A stretch of DNA of 64,000 nt from Chromohalobacter canadensis (GTDB lineage: Bacteria; Pseudomonadota; Gammaproteobacteria; Pseudomonadales; Halomonadaceae). The stretch is taken from positions 1-64,000 of the forward strand of contig NZ_JAJQJH010000003.1 in assembly GCF_029544075.1 (NCBI RefSeq), read 5' to 3'. Shown in pieces: positions 47,220 through 57,626 of the stretch (positions are counted from its first letter, which is position 1; every line of letters starts with the position of its first letter). The position numbers and the translations under genes were made by a program. The notes below the pieces were generated by a model. The model saw only the letters and a list, made by a program, of their open reading frames with translations. It searched no databases and had not been told where the DNA came from.

Positions 47220-48960
47220 CGGAACTCAACGACTCTTGGGAGACTGTCGGGCCCTGGCGGAAGCTGCGTGAGGCCTCGAGCAGGATCCATAGCGTGAACA
47301 CCATGATCAAGCTGCCGAAGGTGAACAGCAGCAAGTTGCGGTCGGCATCGCCGAAGCCCGACCAGGTGAAGATCACTTGTTGGCCCATGGCCCACAGCGT
47401 CATGACCAGCAGGAATAGCATCGGCACCAGCGTGAAGACCACCGGGCGGCCCTGGCGTTTGAGCCACACCGAGACCAGCATCAGGGTGATACCGGCCAGC
47501 AACTGGTTGCTGGTGCCGAACAGTGGCCACAGCAGATAACCGCCCGAGCCGAAGCCATTGGGGCCTTCCGGCAGAATCACCAACGCCGCGCTGGTAATGA
47601 CGGCGATGCTGGTCGCGACATGCTTGCGAGCGATCACTGGCATACCGTATTCGTTACCCAGTTCGGCGATGATGTAACGCATCAGACGTACGGCGGTATC
47701 CAGGGTGGTGGCGGCGAAGCTGACCACGATCACCGCGACCAGGGTCGAGCCCATGTGCTCGGGAATGCCGAGGTTGCCGGCGAGTTGTCCGGCGCCTTTC
47801 ACGAAGGAACCGAGCCCGCTGGAACCGGCCGCCGAGAAGCTGGAATAGGTGGCGGTGAAATCCGCGCCGGACGCGAACAACGTGCCCACCGCGATGATCG
47901 CAATCATCGCCAGCATGCCTTCGCCCAGGGCACCGCCGTAACCGATGAAGCGAGCGTCGGTTTCCTTGTCGAGCTGCTTGGACGTGGTGCCCGAGGCGAC
48001 CAGGCCATGGAAGCCTGAAATCGCCCCACAGGCGATGGTGATGAAGAGCAGCGGATACCAACTGACATCGGTTTCGCCGTTGACGCTGGGCGCGGTCATC
48101 TCCGGCGCCCCGACGAGCAGTCCCAGATACAGCAGCGCCAGGCCGACCACCAGCTGATGCGAGTTGATGTAGTCGCGCGGCTGCAACAGCTTCCAGACGG
48201 GGAGCGTCGAAGCGATATAGACATAGACCATCAACACCACGATCCACACCAAAAAGGCCATCGAAGTGGCATCGAAGCCGCCCGCCACCGCTGCGTCGGC
48301 GCCACCGAACCAACTGACCAAATCAACCTGCAGAATGGGCACCTCGCTGGCCAACAGCGCTGCGCCATACATGACGGCGAGGGCGATAACCGAGGGCAAT
48401 AGCATCGAGCCCGAGTGACGATAGACGCGATAGCCGATCCACACTGCCAGAGGAATCTGGATGAACACTGACAGCACGCTGGCGGGGAAGGTGATGAACA
48501 GCTTGGCGATGACCCAGGCGAAGACCGCGTTGATCATCAAGACAAGGATCAGAATGATGAACAGAAACAGTAGCTTGGCGCGCTGGCCGATCAGCTTGTT
48601 GGCCAACGTGCCGATGGAATGGCCCTTGTGACGGTTGGACAGCACCACGGCACCAAAGTCATGCACGCCGGCGGCGAACACGGTGCCTAGCACGACCCAT
48701 AAGATGGCCGGTAGCCAGCCCCAGTAGATGGCGATGGCCGGCCCCACGATGGGGGCTGCGCCCGCCACCGAGGTAAAGTGGTGCCCCCACAGGACCCACT
48801 TGTTGGTGGGGACATAGTCGACGCCATCTTGATAGGCGTGAGCGGGCGTTTGGAAGTCGAGGTCGAGACGGTAAATGCGTTCGGCGATGAACTTCGAGTA
48901 GAAGCGATAGCCCATCACGAAACACACGGCGCCGAAGATGGCGATCCAAATAGCGTTCAT
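47206..48960 (-). CDS. cstA: carbon starvation protein CstA family, peptide/pyruvate-type transporter
   Basis: Polytopic inner-membrane transporter with about 15 membrane segments, including conserved NKWVLWGHHFTSVAGAAPIVGP and the DFGAVVLSNRHKG motif. The CstA/BtsT family takes up pyruvate or peptides in starved cells. The 584-residue protein is shorter than E. coli CstA (701), as in many non-enteric members. The ATG at 48960 has AAGGATC upstream; the longer frame to 49002 is rejected. It overlaps the small CC protein gene downstream. Confidence 0.92.
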   Translation of the reverse strand: MNAIWIAIFGAVCFVMGYRFYSKFIAERIYRLDLDFQTPAHAYQDGVDYVPTNKWVLWGHHFTSVAGAAPIVGPAIAIYWGWLPAILWVVLGTVFAAGVHDFGAVVLSNRHKGHSIGTLANKLIGQRAKLLFLFIILILVLMINAVFAWVIAKLFITFPASVLSVFIQIPLAVWIGYRVYRHSGSMLLPSVIALAVMYGAALLASEVPILQVDLVSWFGGADAAVAGGFDATSMAFLVWIVVLMVYVYIASTLPVWKLLQPRDYINSHQLVVGLALLYLGLLVGAPEMTAPSVNGETDVSWYPLLFITIACGAISGFHGLVASGTTSKQLDKETDARFIGYGGALGEGMLAMIAIIAVGTLFASGADFTATYSSFSAAGSSGLGSFVKGAGQLAGNLGIPEHMGSTLVAVIVVSFAATTLDTAVRLMRYIIAELGNEYGMPVIARKHVATSIAVITSAALVILPEGPNGFGSGGYLLWPLFGTSNQLLAGITLMLVSVWLKRQGRPVVFTLVPMLFLLVMTLWAMGQQVIFTWSGFGDADRNLLLFTFGSLIMVFTLWILLEASRSFRQGPTVSQESLSSDDSR

Positions 48961-49008
48961 GAGTGATCCTTGTCGAGAGCGGTCGCGCCGGGCGCCGACC
49001 ATGCTTTG

Positions 49009-49029
49009 TTGGTACGACTATCCTACCAA
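49009..49029 (-). promoter_or_regulatory. inverted repeat and possible operator before cstA
   Basis: TTGGTA-N9-TACCAA (49009-49029) overlaps a possible minus-strand -10 TAGGAT (49020-49025), about 50 bases before the cstA start. The form fits a GntR-type or similar dimer site. It lies in the 324-base divergent region between cstA and cydA. That region also holds two direct copies of TGCGGCAA (49095-49102, 49110-49117) and TATAAA at 49160-49165 towards cydA. No FNR/Anr box was seen. Confidence 0.4.
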
Positions 49030-49284
49030 AGATGTATGGCATTCTCCGTTAGACGAACGACGCAGAATTAAATCGGCTGCGACATCGGCGCGCATGCGGC
49101 AATTTGCCTTGCGGCAACGCGACACATACGAAACCCCGCCACGGCGCTTTTTAAGTCTATATAAACCCTCTACGATGTAGGGGTATTGGAAACGAAACAA
49201 GAAGATCCAGGCGGCGGGCCTTTTTCGGCTATGACCACCTCTTTCCGATGACATTCCGACTACGTGGGCTTCAAGGAGTCAGCC

Positions 49285-50706
49285 ATGGCGCTAGATCCGA
49301 TTCTCCTGTCGCGATTGCAGTTTGCATTCGTGGTTTCTTTTCATGCCATCTTCCCGGTCTTCACGATCGGGCTTGCCTCCTATATCGCCGTGCTGCAGGG
49401 CCTTTACGTCACCACGGGGAACCGCGTCTGGGATCGCCTCGGCCTGTTCTGGACCAAGGTCTTCGCCGTGGTCTTTGGCATGGGCGTGGTGTCCGGCATC
49501 GTGATGGCGTTCCAGTTCGGGACCAACTGGAGCAACTTCTCGCAGATGGCGGCGAACTTCATTGGTCCGATGCTGAGTTACGAGGTAGTCACGGCGTTCT
49601 TCCTCGAAGCTGGCTTCCTGGGCGTATTGTTGTTCGGCCGACATCGTGTCTCGCCGGCGGTACACTTCTTCGCCGCGTTGATGGTGGCCGTGGGCACCTT
49701 CATCTCGGCGTTTTGGATCCTCGCTACCAACAGCTGGATGCAGACCCCAGACGGCTACGAGATCCGCGAGGGTGTGATCCATGTGACCTCTTGGTTCGAT
49801 GCAATCTTCAACGCGTCCTTCCCGTACCGCTTCACGCACATGGCCCTGGCGGCATTCTTGACCGGTGGTTTCGTAGTGACCGGGGTCAGCGCCTGGTTCT
49901 TGCTGCGTGGTCGCGAGGTCGATGCCCACAAGCGTGCGCTATCGATGACGCTATGGCTCTTGCTGTTTCTGGCCCCGCTTCAAGCCTTCGTCGGCGACGA
50001 ACATGGGCTCAACACCCTGGAGCATCAGCCGGAAAAGATCGCCGCGATGGAAGGCAACTGGGAAACCCAGTCGAACGTACCGCTGTTGCTGTTCGCGTTG
50101 CCGGATCGGGACCTGCAGGCCAACCGTTTCGAGATCGGCATTCCCAACGGCGCCAGCCTCATCTTGCGACACGACCCAGACGGCGTCGTCCCCGGGCTCG
50201 ATCAAATCGACCGCGCGCAACAGCCGCCGGTGTGGATCACCTTCTATAGCTTCCGCGTGATGGTGGCATTAGGGCTCTTGATGATCGCCTTCGCCGTTGC
50301 CGGATTGGTGCTACGCAAGGGCGGGCGCGTGTATCGCAGTCGCTGGTTCTTGCGTGGACTGCAGGGCATGAGCCTGGCGCCGTTCGTGGCGGTGGTCGCG
50401 GGCTGGGTCGTGACCGAAACTGGGCGCTCGCCGTGGCTGATCTACGGCGTGCTCGACTACGCCGATGCCATCACGCCCTCGCTGAGTGGCGGTATGGTGC
50501 TGTTCACGCTGCTGGGCTATATCGCTGTCTATGCCGTGATCTTCATCGCCGGTGTCTATTACCTGTGCAAGGTAATCAATCAGGGCCTTGATGAGCACGA
50601 CGATACAGAGGATTTGGATAGCCACGACCGCCCGGCGAGGCCCATGTCCGCCGCCCACGTGCCCTTCGATGATGCGCGCGACGACCGCGCCCCGAACAGG
50701 AGCTAA
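49285..50706 (+). CDS. cydA: cytochrome bd-type quinol oxidase subunit I
   Basis: Haem-bearing subunit of a bd-type terminal oxidase. The 473-residue protein has about nine membrane segments, His20 (VVSFHAIF, haem b595/d), a second His in FPYRFTHMALA and Met in FYSFRVMV (haem b558 ligands), and the quinol-loop residues in QPEKIAAMEG. It has the short Q-loop, as in the cyanide-insensitive (Cio) branch. GWVVTETGRSPW replaces the more usual GRQPW. ATG 49285 has AAGGAG upstream. cydB follows three bases later. Confidence 0.93.
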   Translation: MALDPILLSRLQFAFVVSFHAIFPVFTIGLASYIAVLQGLYVTTGNRVWDRLGLFWTKVFAVVFGMGVVSGIVMAFQFGTNWSNFSQMAANFIGPMLSYEVVTAFFLEAGFLGVLLFGRHRVSPAVHFFAALMVAVGTFISAFWILATNSWMQTPDGYEIREGVIHVTSWFDAIFNASFPYRFTHMALAAFLTGGFVVTGVSAWFLLRGREVDAHKRALSMTLWLLLFLAPLQAFVGDEHGLNTLEHQPEKIAAMEGNWETQSNVPLLLFALPDRDLQANRFEIGIPNGASLILRHDPDGVVPGLDQIDRAQQPPVWITFYSFRVMVALGLLMIAFAVAGLVLRKGGRVYRSRWFLRGLQGMSLAPFVAVVAGWVVTETGRSPWLIYGVLDYADAITPSLSGGMVLFTLLGYIAVYAVIFIAGVYYLCKVINQGLDEHDDTEDLDSHDRPARPMSAAHVPFDDARDDRAPNRS

Positions 50707-50709
50707 GCC

Positions 50710-51711
50710 ATGGAAATGTTCGATCTCTCGTTGATCTGGGCCGTCATCATCGCCTTCGGCGTGATCATGTACGTGCTCATGGATGGTTTCGACCTAGGGC
50801 TGGGGATTCTGTTTCCCTTCGCCCCGGACGAAGATGCGCGTGACGTGATGATGAACTCCGTCGCGCCGGTATGGGACGGCAACGAGACGTGGCTGGTACT
50901 GGGGGGCGCCGGGCTGATCGGGGCCTTCCCGCTGGTTTATTCGATCCTGTTGCCGGCGATGTACATTGGGGTCTTCCTGATGTTGGCGGGCTTGATCTTT
51001 CGTGGCGTGGCCTTCGAATTCCGCTTCAAGTCGCGGCGCACGCGTAACTGGTGGAATGCCGCCTTTGCTGGTGGCTCCTTCGTGGCGGCCTTCGCCCAGG
51101 GCGCCGTGGTGGGGGCCTATATTGAAGGCTTCGAGACCGCCGACCGCGTGTTTACCGGGGGCGCGCTCGACTGGCTGACACCGTTTTCGGTGATCACCGG
51201 CCTGGGGCTGGTAGCCGGCTATGCGTTGCTCGGCGCGACTTGGCTAGTGCTCAAGTCCGAGGGCCATGTGCGTGATTGGGCACGTGGCCTGGTACCCAAG
51301 TTGCTCATCGGGGTCGTGGTCGTCTTCGCCATCGTTAGCCTGTGGACGCCGTGGATCGACCCGGGCGTCTGGGAACGCTGGTTCGACCACATGCAGGTGA
51401 TCTGGCTGCTGCCGGCGCTGGCCTTGGCCTGCGTGATTGGCATCTATGCCGCTAACCGTAAGGGGCGTGAGCTGCTGGCATTCCTGCTCACCCTAGGCAT
51501 GTTCATCTTCACCTACCTGGGGCTGCTGGTGAGTCGCTGGCCGTATGTCATTCCGCCTGACTACACCTTGTGGGATGCCGCTTCGGCACCTGAGTCGCAG
51601 TTCTTCCTGCTGATCGGCGTGCTGTTCGTGGTGCCCATCATTCTGACCTACACCGCCTGGTCGTACTGGGTATTCCGCGGCAAGGTGCGTGTCGGCGACG
51701 GGTATCACTGA
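50710..51711 (+). CDS. cydB: cytochrome bd-type quinol oxidase subunit II
   Basis: Haem-free partner of subunit I, 333 residues with about eight membrane segments. The start region shows YVLMDGFDLGLGILFPF, and VWDGNETWLVLGG is a family signature. Encoded three bases after cydA and three bases before cydD, so one operon makes the oxidase and its assembly exporter. Confidence 0.96.
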   Translation: MEMFDLSLIWAVIIAFGVIMYVLMDGFDLGLGILFPFAPDEDARDVMMNSVAPVWDGNETWLVLGGAGLIGAFPLVYSILLPAMYIGVFLMLAGLIFRGVAFEFRFKSRRTRNWWNAAFAGGSFVAAFAQGAVVGAYIEGFETADRVFTGGALDWLTPFSVITGLGLVAGYALLGATWLVLKSEGHVRDWARGLVPKLLIGVVVVFAIVSLWTPWIDPGVWERWFDHMQVIWLLPALALACVIGIYAANRKGRELLAFLLTLGMFIFTYLGLLVSRWPYVIPPDYTLWDAASAPESQFFLLIGVLFVVPIILTYTAWSYWVFRGKVRVGDGYH

Positions 51712-51714
51712 GCC

Positions 51715-53430
51715 GTGTCTCGATCTCAAGCCCAAACCTCGGCGCGCGCGTCGCGCCAATGGCTGGCTGCGCAATCCCGTGAGGTGCGCGGCTGGCTGAG
51801 CCTCGCCATCGCCGCCGGTGTCATCGGCGGACTCGCGACACTAGCGCAACTGGGCCTGATGGCATGGTTGATCAGCGCTGTCGTGGTCCACGACACGGCC
51901 TTGGTGACGCTATGGCCCTATGCGGTGGCACTGGCTGGCGCGGTGATCGTGCGCGGGCTCGCGCAGTGGCTGCAGGAGACCAGCGGTTTGGAAGCCGGAC
52001 TGCGCGTCAAGGCAGATGTGCGCGCACAGGTGCTCGATCAACTCGCGGCGCTGGGGCCGGTGCATCTCGCCGAGCGGCATAGCGCCGGGAGCACCGCGCA
52101 ACTGGTCGATCAGGTCGAAGCGCTGGAAGGCTATATCGCGCGTTACGTGCCCCAGGCCACGCTGGCGGTGGTGCTGCCGCTGATCTTTCTCGGCGTGGCG
52201 TTCTCGCTGGACTGGCTGGCGGCGTCGTTCTTCCTGATTGCGGCGCCGCTGATTCCACTGTTCATGGCGTTGATCGGCATGGGCGCCCAGCGCCTCAACG
52301 AGCAGCAGTTCCAGGCCATGACGCGTCTCGCCGGGCATTTCCTCGACCGTGTGCGCGGGTTGACCACCTTGCAGCTGTTCGGTCGCACCCGTCAGGCCAC
52401 CGAGGAGGTCACGGCGGTGGCCGACGACTACCGGCGGCGCAACATGAAAACGCTGCGCGTGGCGTTTCTCTCCTCGGCAGTGCTGGAGTTCTTCGCCTCG
52501 GTGTCGATTGCGGTGATCGCCATCTACATTGGCTTTGGGTTACTGGGCTATATCCAGTTCGGCCCCGCCGATCAACTGACACTGTTCAGCGGGTTGTTCC
52601 TGCTGTTCATGGCGCCGGATTTCTTCCAGCCGCTGCGCTTGTTGGCCCAGCATTATCATGACCGCGCCAGTGCTCTGGGGGCTGCCGAGGGCTTGCGCAC
52701 ACTGCTGTCGCAGACACCACCACAGGGCCCGCGAATGGAGTCTCTAGGCAGTGAGCTCGACGACACGGTGCCACTGCGGGCGCGCCTGACCGATGTCAGT
52801 GTGGCGCATGCCGGGCGCGGCCGGGTGTTGGGGCCGCTCGATTTCGTTATCACCGATGGCGAGGTGGTGGCGCTGGTCGGTCCCTCGGGCACCGGCAAGT
52901 CGACGTTGCTACAGGTGCTTGCCGGCTTCGTCGATGCCGAGTCGGGCGGGGTGGCGTTGCGTACGGAGACAAGCGTGGCTTGGCTCGATCAGCGTCCGTT
53001 CCTGATGCAGGGCACGCTGGCCGAGAATTTGCGCCTGGTCGCGCCCGATGCCAGTGACGACCGATTGCGCGAGGCGCTGATCGCGGCACAGCTCGGTGAC
53101 TTGCTGAGTGCTTTGCCCGAAGGGCTCGACACGTCACTCGGGGAGCGTGGCCTGGGGCTTTCCGGCGGGCAGGCCAGCCGCCTGGCGCTGGCCCGGGTGT
53201 TTCTCAGTGATGCGCCGCTGGTGCTGCTCGACGAACCCACGGCCAGCCTCGACCCCGACAGCGAGCAACGCGTGATCGAGGGGCTGACGCAACTGGCCGC
53301 ACAAGGCCGCACCCTGGTCATCGCCACACACCATCCCGCCGTGATGGGCATGGCCGACCGTGTGCTGCGTCTCGAGGCGGGTCAACTGCATTCACAGGAT
53401 GCACCGGCATCGTCGGAGGCCTTGTCATGA
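51715..53430 (+). CDS. cydD: ABC exporter subunit CydD, needed for cytochrome bd assembly
   Basis: One half of the heterodimeric CydDC exporter (glutathione/cysteine, haem-linked). The 571 residues comprise six membrane segments (to about 330) and an ATPase domain with Walker A GPSGTGKST, signature LSGGQASRLALAR and Walker B LVLLDEP. The start is GTG, three bases after the cydB stop. The last four bases overlap cydC. Confidence 0.93.
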   Translation: MSRSQAQTSARASRQWLAAQSREVRGWLSLAIAAGVIGGLATLAQLGLMAWLISAVVVHDTALVTLWPYAVALAGAVIVRGLAQWLQETSGLEAGLRVKADVRAQVLDQLAALGPVHLAERHSAGSTAQLVDQVEALEGYIARYVPQATLAVVLPLIFLGVAFSLDWLAASFFLIAAPLIPLFMALIGMGAQRLNEQQFQAMTRLAGHFLDRVRGLTTLQLFGRTRQATEEVTAVADDYRRRNMKTLRVAFLSSAVLEFFASVSIAVIAIYIGFGLLGYIQFGPADQLTLFSGLFLLFMAPDFFQPLRLLAQHYHDRASALGAAEGLRTLLSQTPPQGPRMESLGSELDDTVPLRARLTDVSVAHAGRGRVLGPLDFVITDGEVVALVGPSGTGKSTLLQVLAGFVDAESGGVALRTETSVAWLDQRPFLMQGTLAENLRLVAPDASDDRLREALIAAQLGDLLSALPEGLDTSLGERGLGLSGGQASRLALARVFLSDAPLVLLDEPTASLDPDSEQRVIEGLTQLAAQGRTLVIATHHPAVMGMADRVLRLEAGQLHSQDAPASSEALS

Positions 53431-55136
53431 AGGAGCCCACTAGCATGCAGGGATCCACTAGAAAGGCGCTAGGCCCATGGTTGCGCCTGATGGGCGAGCG
53501 GCGTGCACGCTTGCTGTTCGGGGCGTTGCTGATGCTGGCGACGCTGCTGTTCGCAATCGGGTTGCTGACGCTGTCGGGATGGTTCATCACCGCGACCGCG
53601 CTGACCGGGATGACACTCGCGGCGGGCGGTGCGGCGACATTGGATGTCTTCACGCCGGGTAGCGGCATTCGCTTCTTCGCCGTGGGACGCACCGCCGCAC
53701 GTTACGCCGAGCGCCTCTATAACCACGATACCGTGCTGCGCCTGCTGGCGGATATTCGCGGGCGCACCTTTGCCGGCTTGTCACGGTTGTCGGGCCGTGA
53801 ACTGGCGCGCTACCGCGCCGGTGAATGGCTCAACCGGCTGACCGCCGACATCGACGCGCTCGATAATCTCTATCTGCGCTTGTTGGCGCCGCCGTTGGTG
53901 GGACTGCTGGCGATCCTCGTGGTCGGCGGCATCCTGGCGTTGGCGATGCCCGCGCTCGGTGGCGTGTTGCTGGCGATCATGCTGCCGTTATGGGTGATCG
54001 TCACGCTGGGCATGGCGGTGGCGGGGCGTGGCCCTAGCGCGCGACGCGTCGAGACGCTGGAGCGCCTGCGCGTCCGCGCCCTGGAGCATCTACAGGGCTT
54101 GGCCGAGCTGCGCACCTTTGGCGTACTCGGCGCCCATCGGGAACGAGTGGAACGCGAGCAGCGGGCGTTGCTTGACGATCAGCGGCGTCTAGGCCGACGA
54201 GCCGCGCTGGGCAATGCGCTGGTTACCTTGACCGTGCAAGGTGCCGCCGTGGCGATACTCTGCTTGGCGCTGCTCGCATTCGCCGCAGGCAAACTCTCGG
54301 CGCCCGTGGCGAGCATGTTGCCACTGGCGGTGCTGGCGCTGAACGAAGGACTCGCCATGCTGCCGGGCGCATTCGTGCAATTGGGGGCCACGCGTACGGC
54401 CGCCGCGCGGCTCAATGCCGAAGCGGCGACGTCCCTGCGTGACGAGGCAGAGGGCTCCCTGACAAGTGCCGAGGCGCCTTCGATCACCTTCGAGGCGGTG
54501 ACGCTGCGTTATCCGGGCATGGGCACCACGCCCGCGCTCGAAGACGTCAATCTGCACGTGGAGGCCGGCGAACGTGTCGCCGTGCTGGGCCCTTCGGGTA
54601 GCGGCAAGTCGAGCCTTGCTCAGCTCGTCGTCCACGCGTTCGACCCCGATGCGGGCAGCGTGCAGCTGGCAGGGCAGGATCTACGCAGCCTGGCGCCGCA
54701 GGCATTGCATTCTCGGCTCGCCTATCTGACCCAGCACACCGAGCTCTTTCATGCGTCGCTGCGTGACAATCTGCGCTTGGGATTGCCGGTCGATCACGGC
54801 CTGGAGGAAGCGGACGTCGAAAGTGCCCTGTGGCAGGCGCTATGGATCGTCGATCTGGATGACTGGGCGCGCGAACTGCCGCACGGGCTCGAGACCTGGG
54901 TCGGCGAAGCCGGGCGTCAGCTTTCCGGCGGGCAGGCACGCCGCGTGGCGCTGGCCCGGGTGATCCTCCGCGATGCACCGCTGGTATTGCTCGATGAACC
55001 GCTGGCGGGACTGGATGCCGCCACGGCGGTGACGGTGGCCGAACGTCTCGACACCTGGCTAGACGGGCGTACTGTGCTGATGTTCGCCCACCGCCGCGAC
55101 GCCCTACCGCGCTGCGATAGGGCGTTAGTGCTTTAA
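53427..55136 (+). CDS. cydC: ABC exporter subunit CydC
   Basis: Second half of CydDC, 569 residues: six membrane segments, then an ATPase with Walker A GPSGSGKSS, signature LSGGQARRVALAR and Walker B LVLLDEP. Conserved opening of the family (LLTLSGWFITATALTG). The ATG overlaps the cydD stop. It converges with glpK, 23 bases apart, with only an imperfect hairpin between. Confidence 0.93.
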   Translation: MKEPTSMQGSTRKALGPWLRLMGERRARLLFGALLMLATLLFAIGLLTLSGWFITATALTGMTLAAGGAATLDVFTPGSGIRFFAVGRTAARYAERLYNHDTVLRLLADIRGRTFAGLSRLSGRELARYRAGEWLNRLTADIDALDNLYLRLLAPPLVGLLAILVVGGILALAMPALGGVLLAIMLPLWVIVTLGMAVAGRGPSARRVETLERLRVRALEHLQGLAELRTFGVLGAHRERVEREQRALLDDQRRLGRRAALGNALVTLTVQGAAVAILCLALLAFAAGKLSAPVASMLPLAVLALNEGLAMLPGAFVQLGATRTAAARLNAEAATSLRDEAEGSLTSAEAPSITFEAVTLRYPGMGTTPALEDVNLHVEAGERVAVLGPSGSGKSSLAQLVVHAFDPDAGSVQLAGQDLRSLAPQALHSRLAYLTQHTELFHASLRDNLRLGLPVDHGLEEADVESALWQALWIVDLDDWARELPHGLETWVGEAGRQLSGGQARRVALARVILRDAPLVLLDEPLAGLDAATAVTVAERLDTWLDGRTVLMFAHRRDALPRCDRALVL

Positions 55137-55159
55137 CTTATAAGCGCGGCAATGGCGTC

Positions 55160-56704
<1,545 letters not shown>

Positions 56705-56717
56705 TCAATCTGGACGG

Positions 56718-57446
56718 TTAGTAGGCGTAGGCAAAAAGTGCCGCCATAGCACTACCGATGACAGGGCCGACCACCGGAACCCAAGCATAGCGCCAGTCGT
56801 TAGGGCCCTTGTTCTGGATCGGCAATATGGCGTGGGCAATGCGCGGGCCGAGATCGCGCGCCGGATTGATGGCATAACCGGTGGGGCCGCCCAGCGAAGC
56901 CCCGATAGAGACCACCAATAATGCGACCGCCAAGGGCCCGAGGCCGGACGGCGTGTGGCCGAACATGATGATCACGAAGATCAGCACGAATGTGCCGATT
57001 ATCTCGCTGATCAGATTCCAGCCATAGGATCGGATGGTCGGTGCCGTGGAAAAAGTGGCGAGTTTGATCGCGCCATCTTCGGTGCCATCGTACTGTTTTT
57101 TGTATGCCAGATAGCAAACGACAGCCCCCAGAAAACCACCGATGAACTCGGCCACAAAGTAGGTGATGGTCGTGACGAAATTGATCGGAATGCCATCGGC
57201 ATATTCTTTGGCCGGGCCAATGAGTAAACCGAGAGTCACGGCTGGATTGAGGTGCGCACCGGTGTCGTAGGCAACGTACACACCGCAGAACACGGCAAGC
57301 CCCCAGCCGAAGAAGATCACGATGCCATCGCTGCCGTTACCGTTCGTCTTGTTCAGTAGAACGTTGGCCACCACACCGCAACCCAGTAGTGTCAGGAATG
57401 CCGTGCCAGCGATCTCGTGGACTAGTATCGTTTCTACAATTCCCAT
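56718..57446 (-). CDS. glpF: glycerol uptake facilitator (aquaglyceroporin)
   Basis: MIP-family channel of 242 residues with six membrane segments and the two NPA boxes HLNPAVT and AINPARDLG; the Asp after the second NPAR is the mark of glycerol channels. Its own ribosome-binding site is weak (AGGG about ten bases upstream). The start lies inside the last codons of a 36-codon ORF with a very strong site, so its translation may be coupled to that ORF. Confidence 0.96.
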   Translation of the reverse strand: MGIVETILVHEIAGTAFLTLLGCGVVANVLLNKTNGNGSDGIVIFFGWGLAVFCGVYVAYDTGAHLNPAVTLGLLIGPAKEYADGIPINFVTTITYFVAEFIGGFLGAVVCYLAYKKQYDGTEDGAIKLATFSTAPTIRSYGWNLISEIIGTFVLIFVIIMFGHTPSGLGPLAVALLVVSIGASLGGPTGYAINPARDLGPRIAHAILPIQNKGPNDWRYAWVPVVGPVIGSAMAALFAYAY

Positions 57447-57544
57447 GGATATGCCCTGAAGTAATGAGTGTCACGGTTGGCTAAGGCGAGATACGAATGT
57501 CCTGCAACGTCGATGGGAATATGGGCAATGGGTTGGCGAGTCAT
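57434..57544 (-). CDS. small 36-residue ORF overlapping the glpF start
   Basis: ATG 57544 is preceded by AAAGGAGG, a near-perfect Shine-Dalgarno, with AAAACA as spacer. The 36-residue product (starts MTRQPIAHIPIDVAGH, ends AYPWEL) has no membrane segment. Its stop lies 10 bases inside glpF in another frame (CCATGGGAATTGTAG, with glpF ATG within). It could be a leader that couples translation to glpF, or a real small protein. I know no family. Confidence 0.5.
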   Translation of the reverse strand: MTRQPIAHIPIDVAGHSYLALANRDTHYFRAYPWEL

Positions 57545-57626
57545 TGTTTTCCTCCTTTTTTTGTTGTGCCACGCGTGTCGATGGCAGTTGTATTCGCGTC
57601 GTTCTTCACGACGGCTGGGTCCGTTC

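Noticed and set aside
48961-49284. FNR/Anr box for the bd oxidase
   Set aside because: No TTGAT-N4-ATCAA-like sequence was found in the divergent region.
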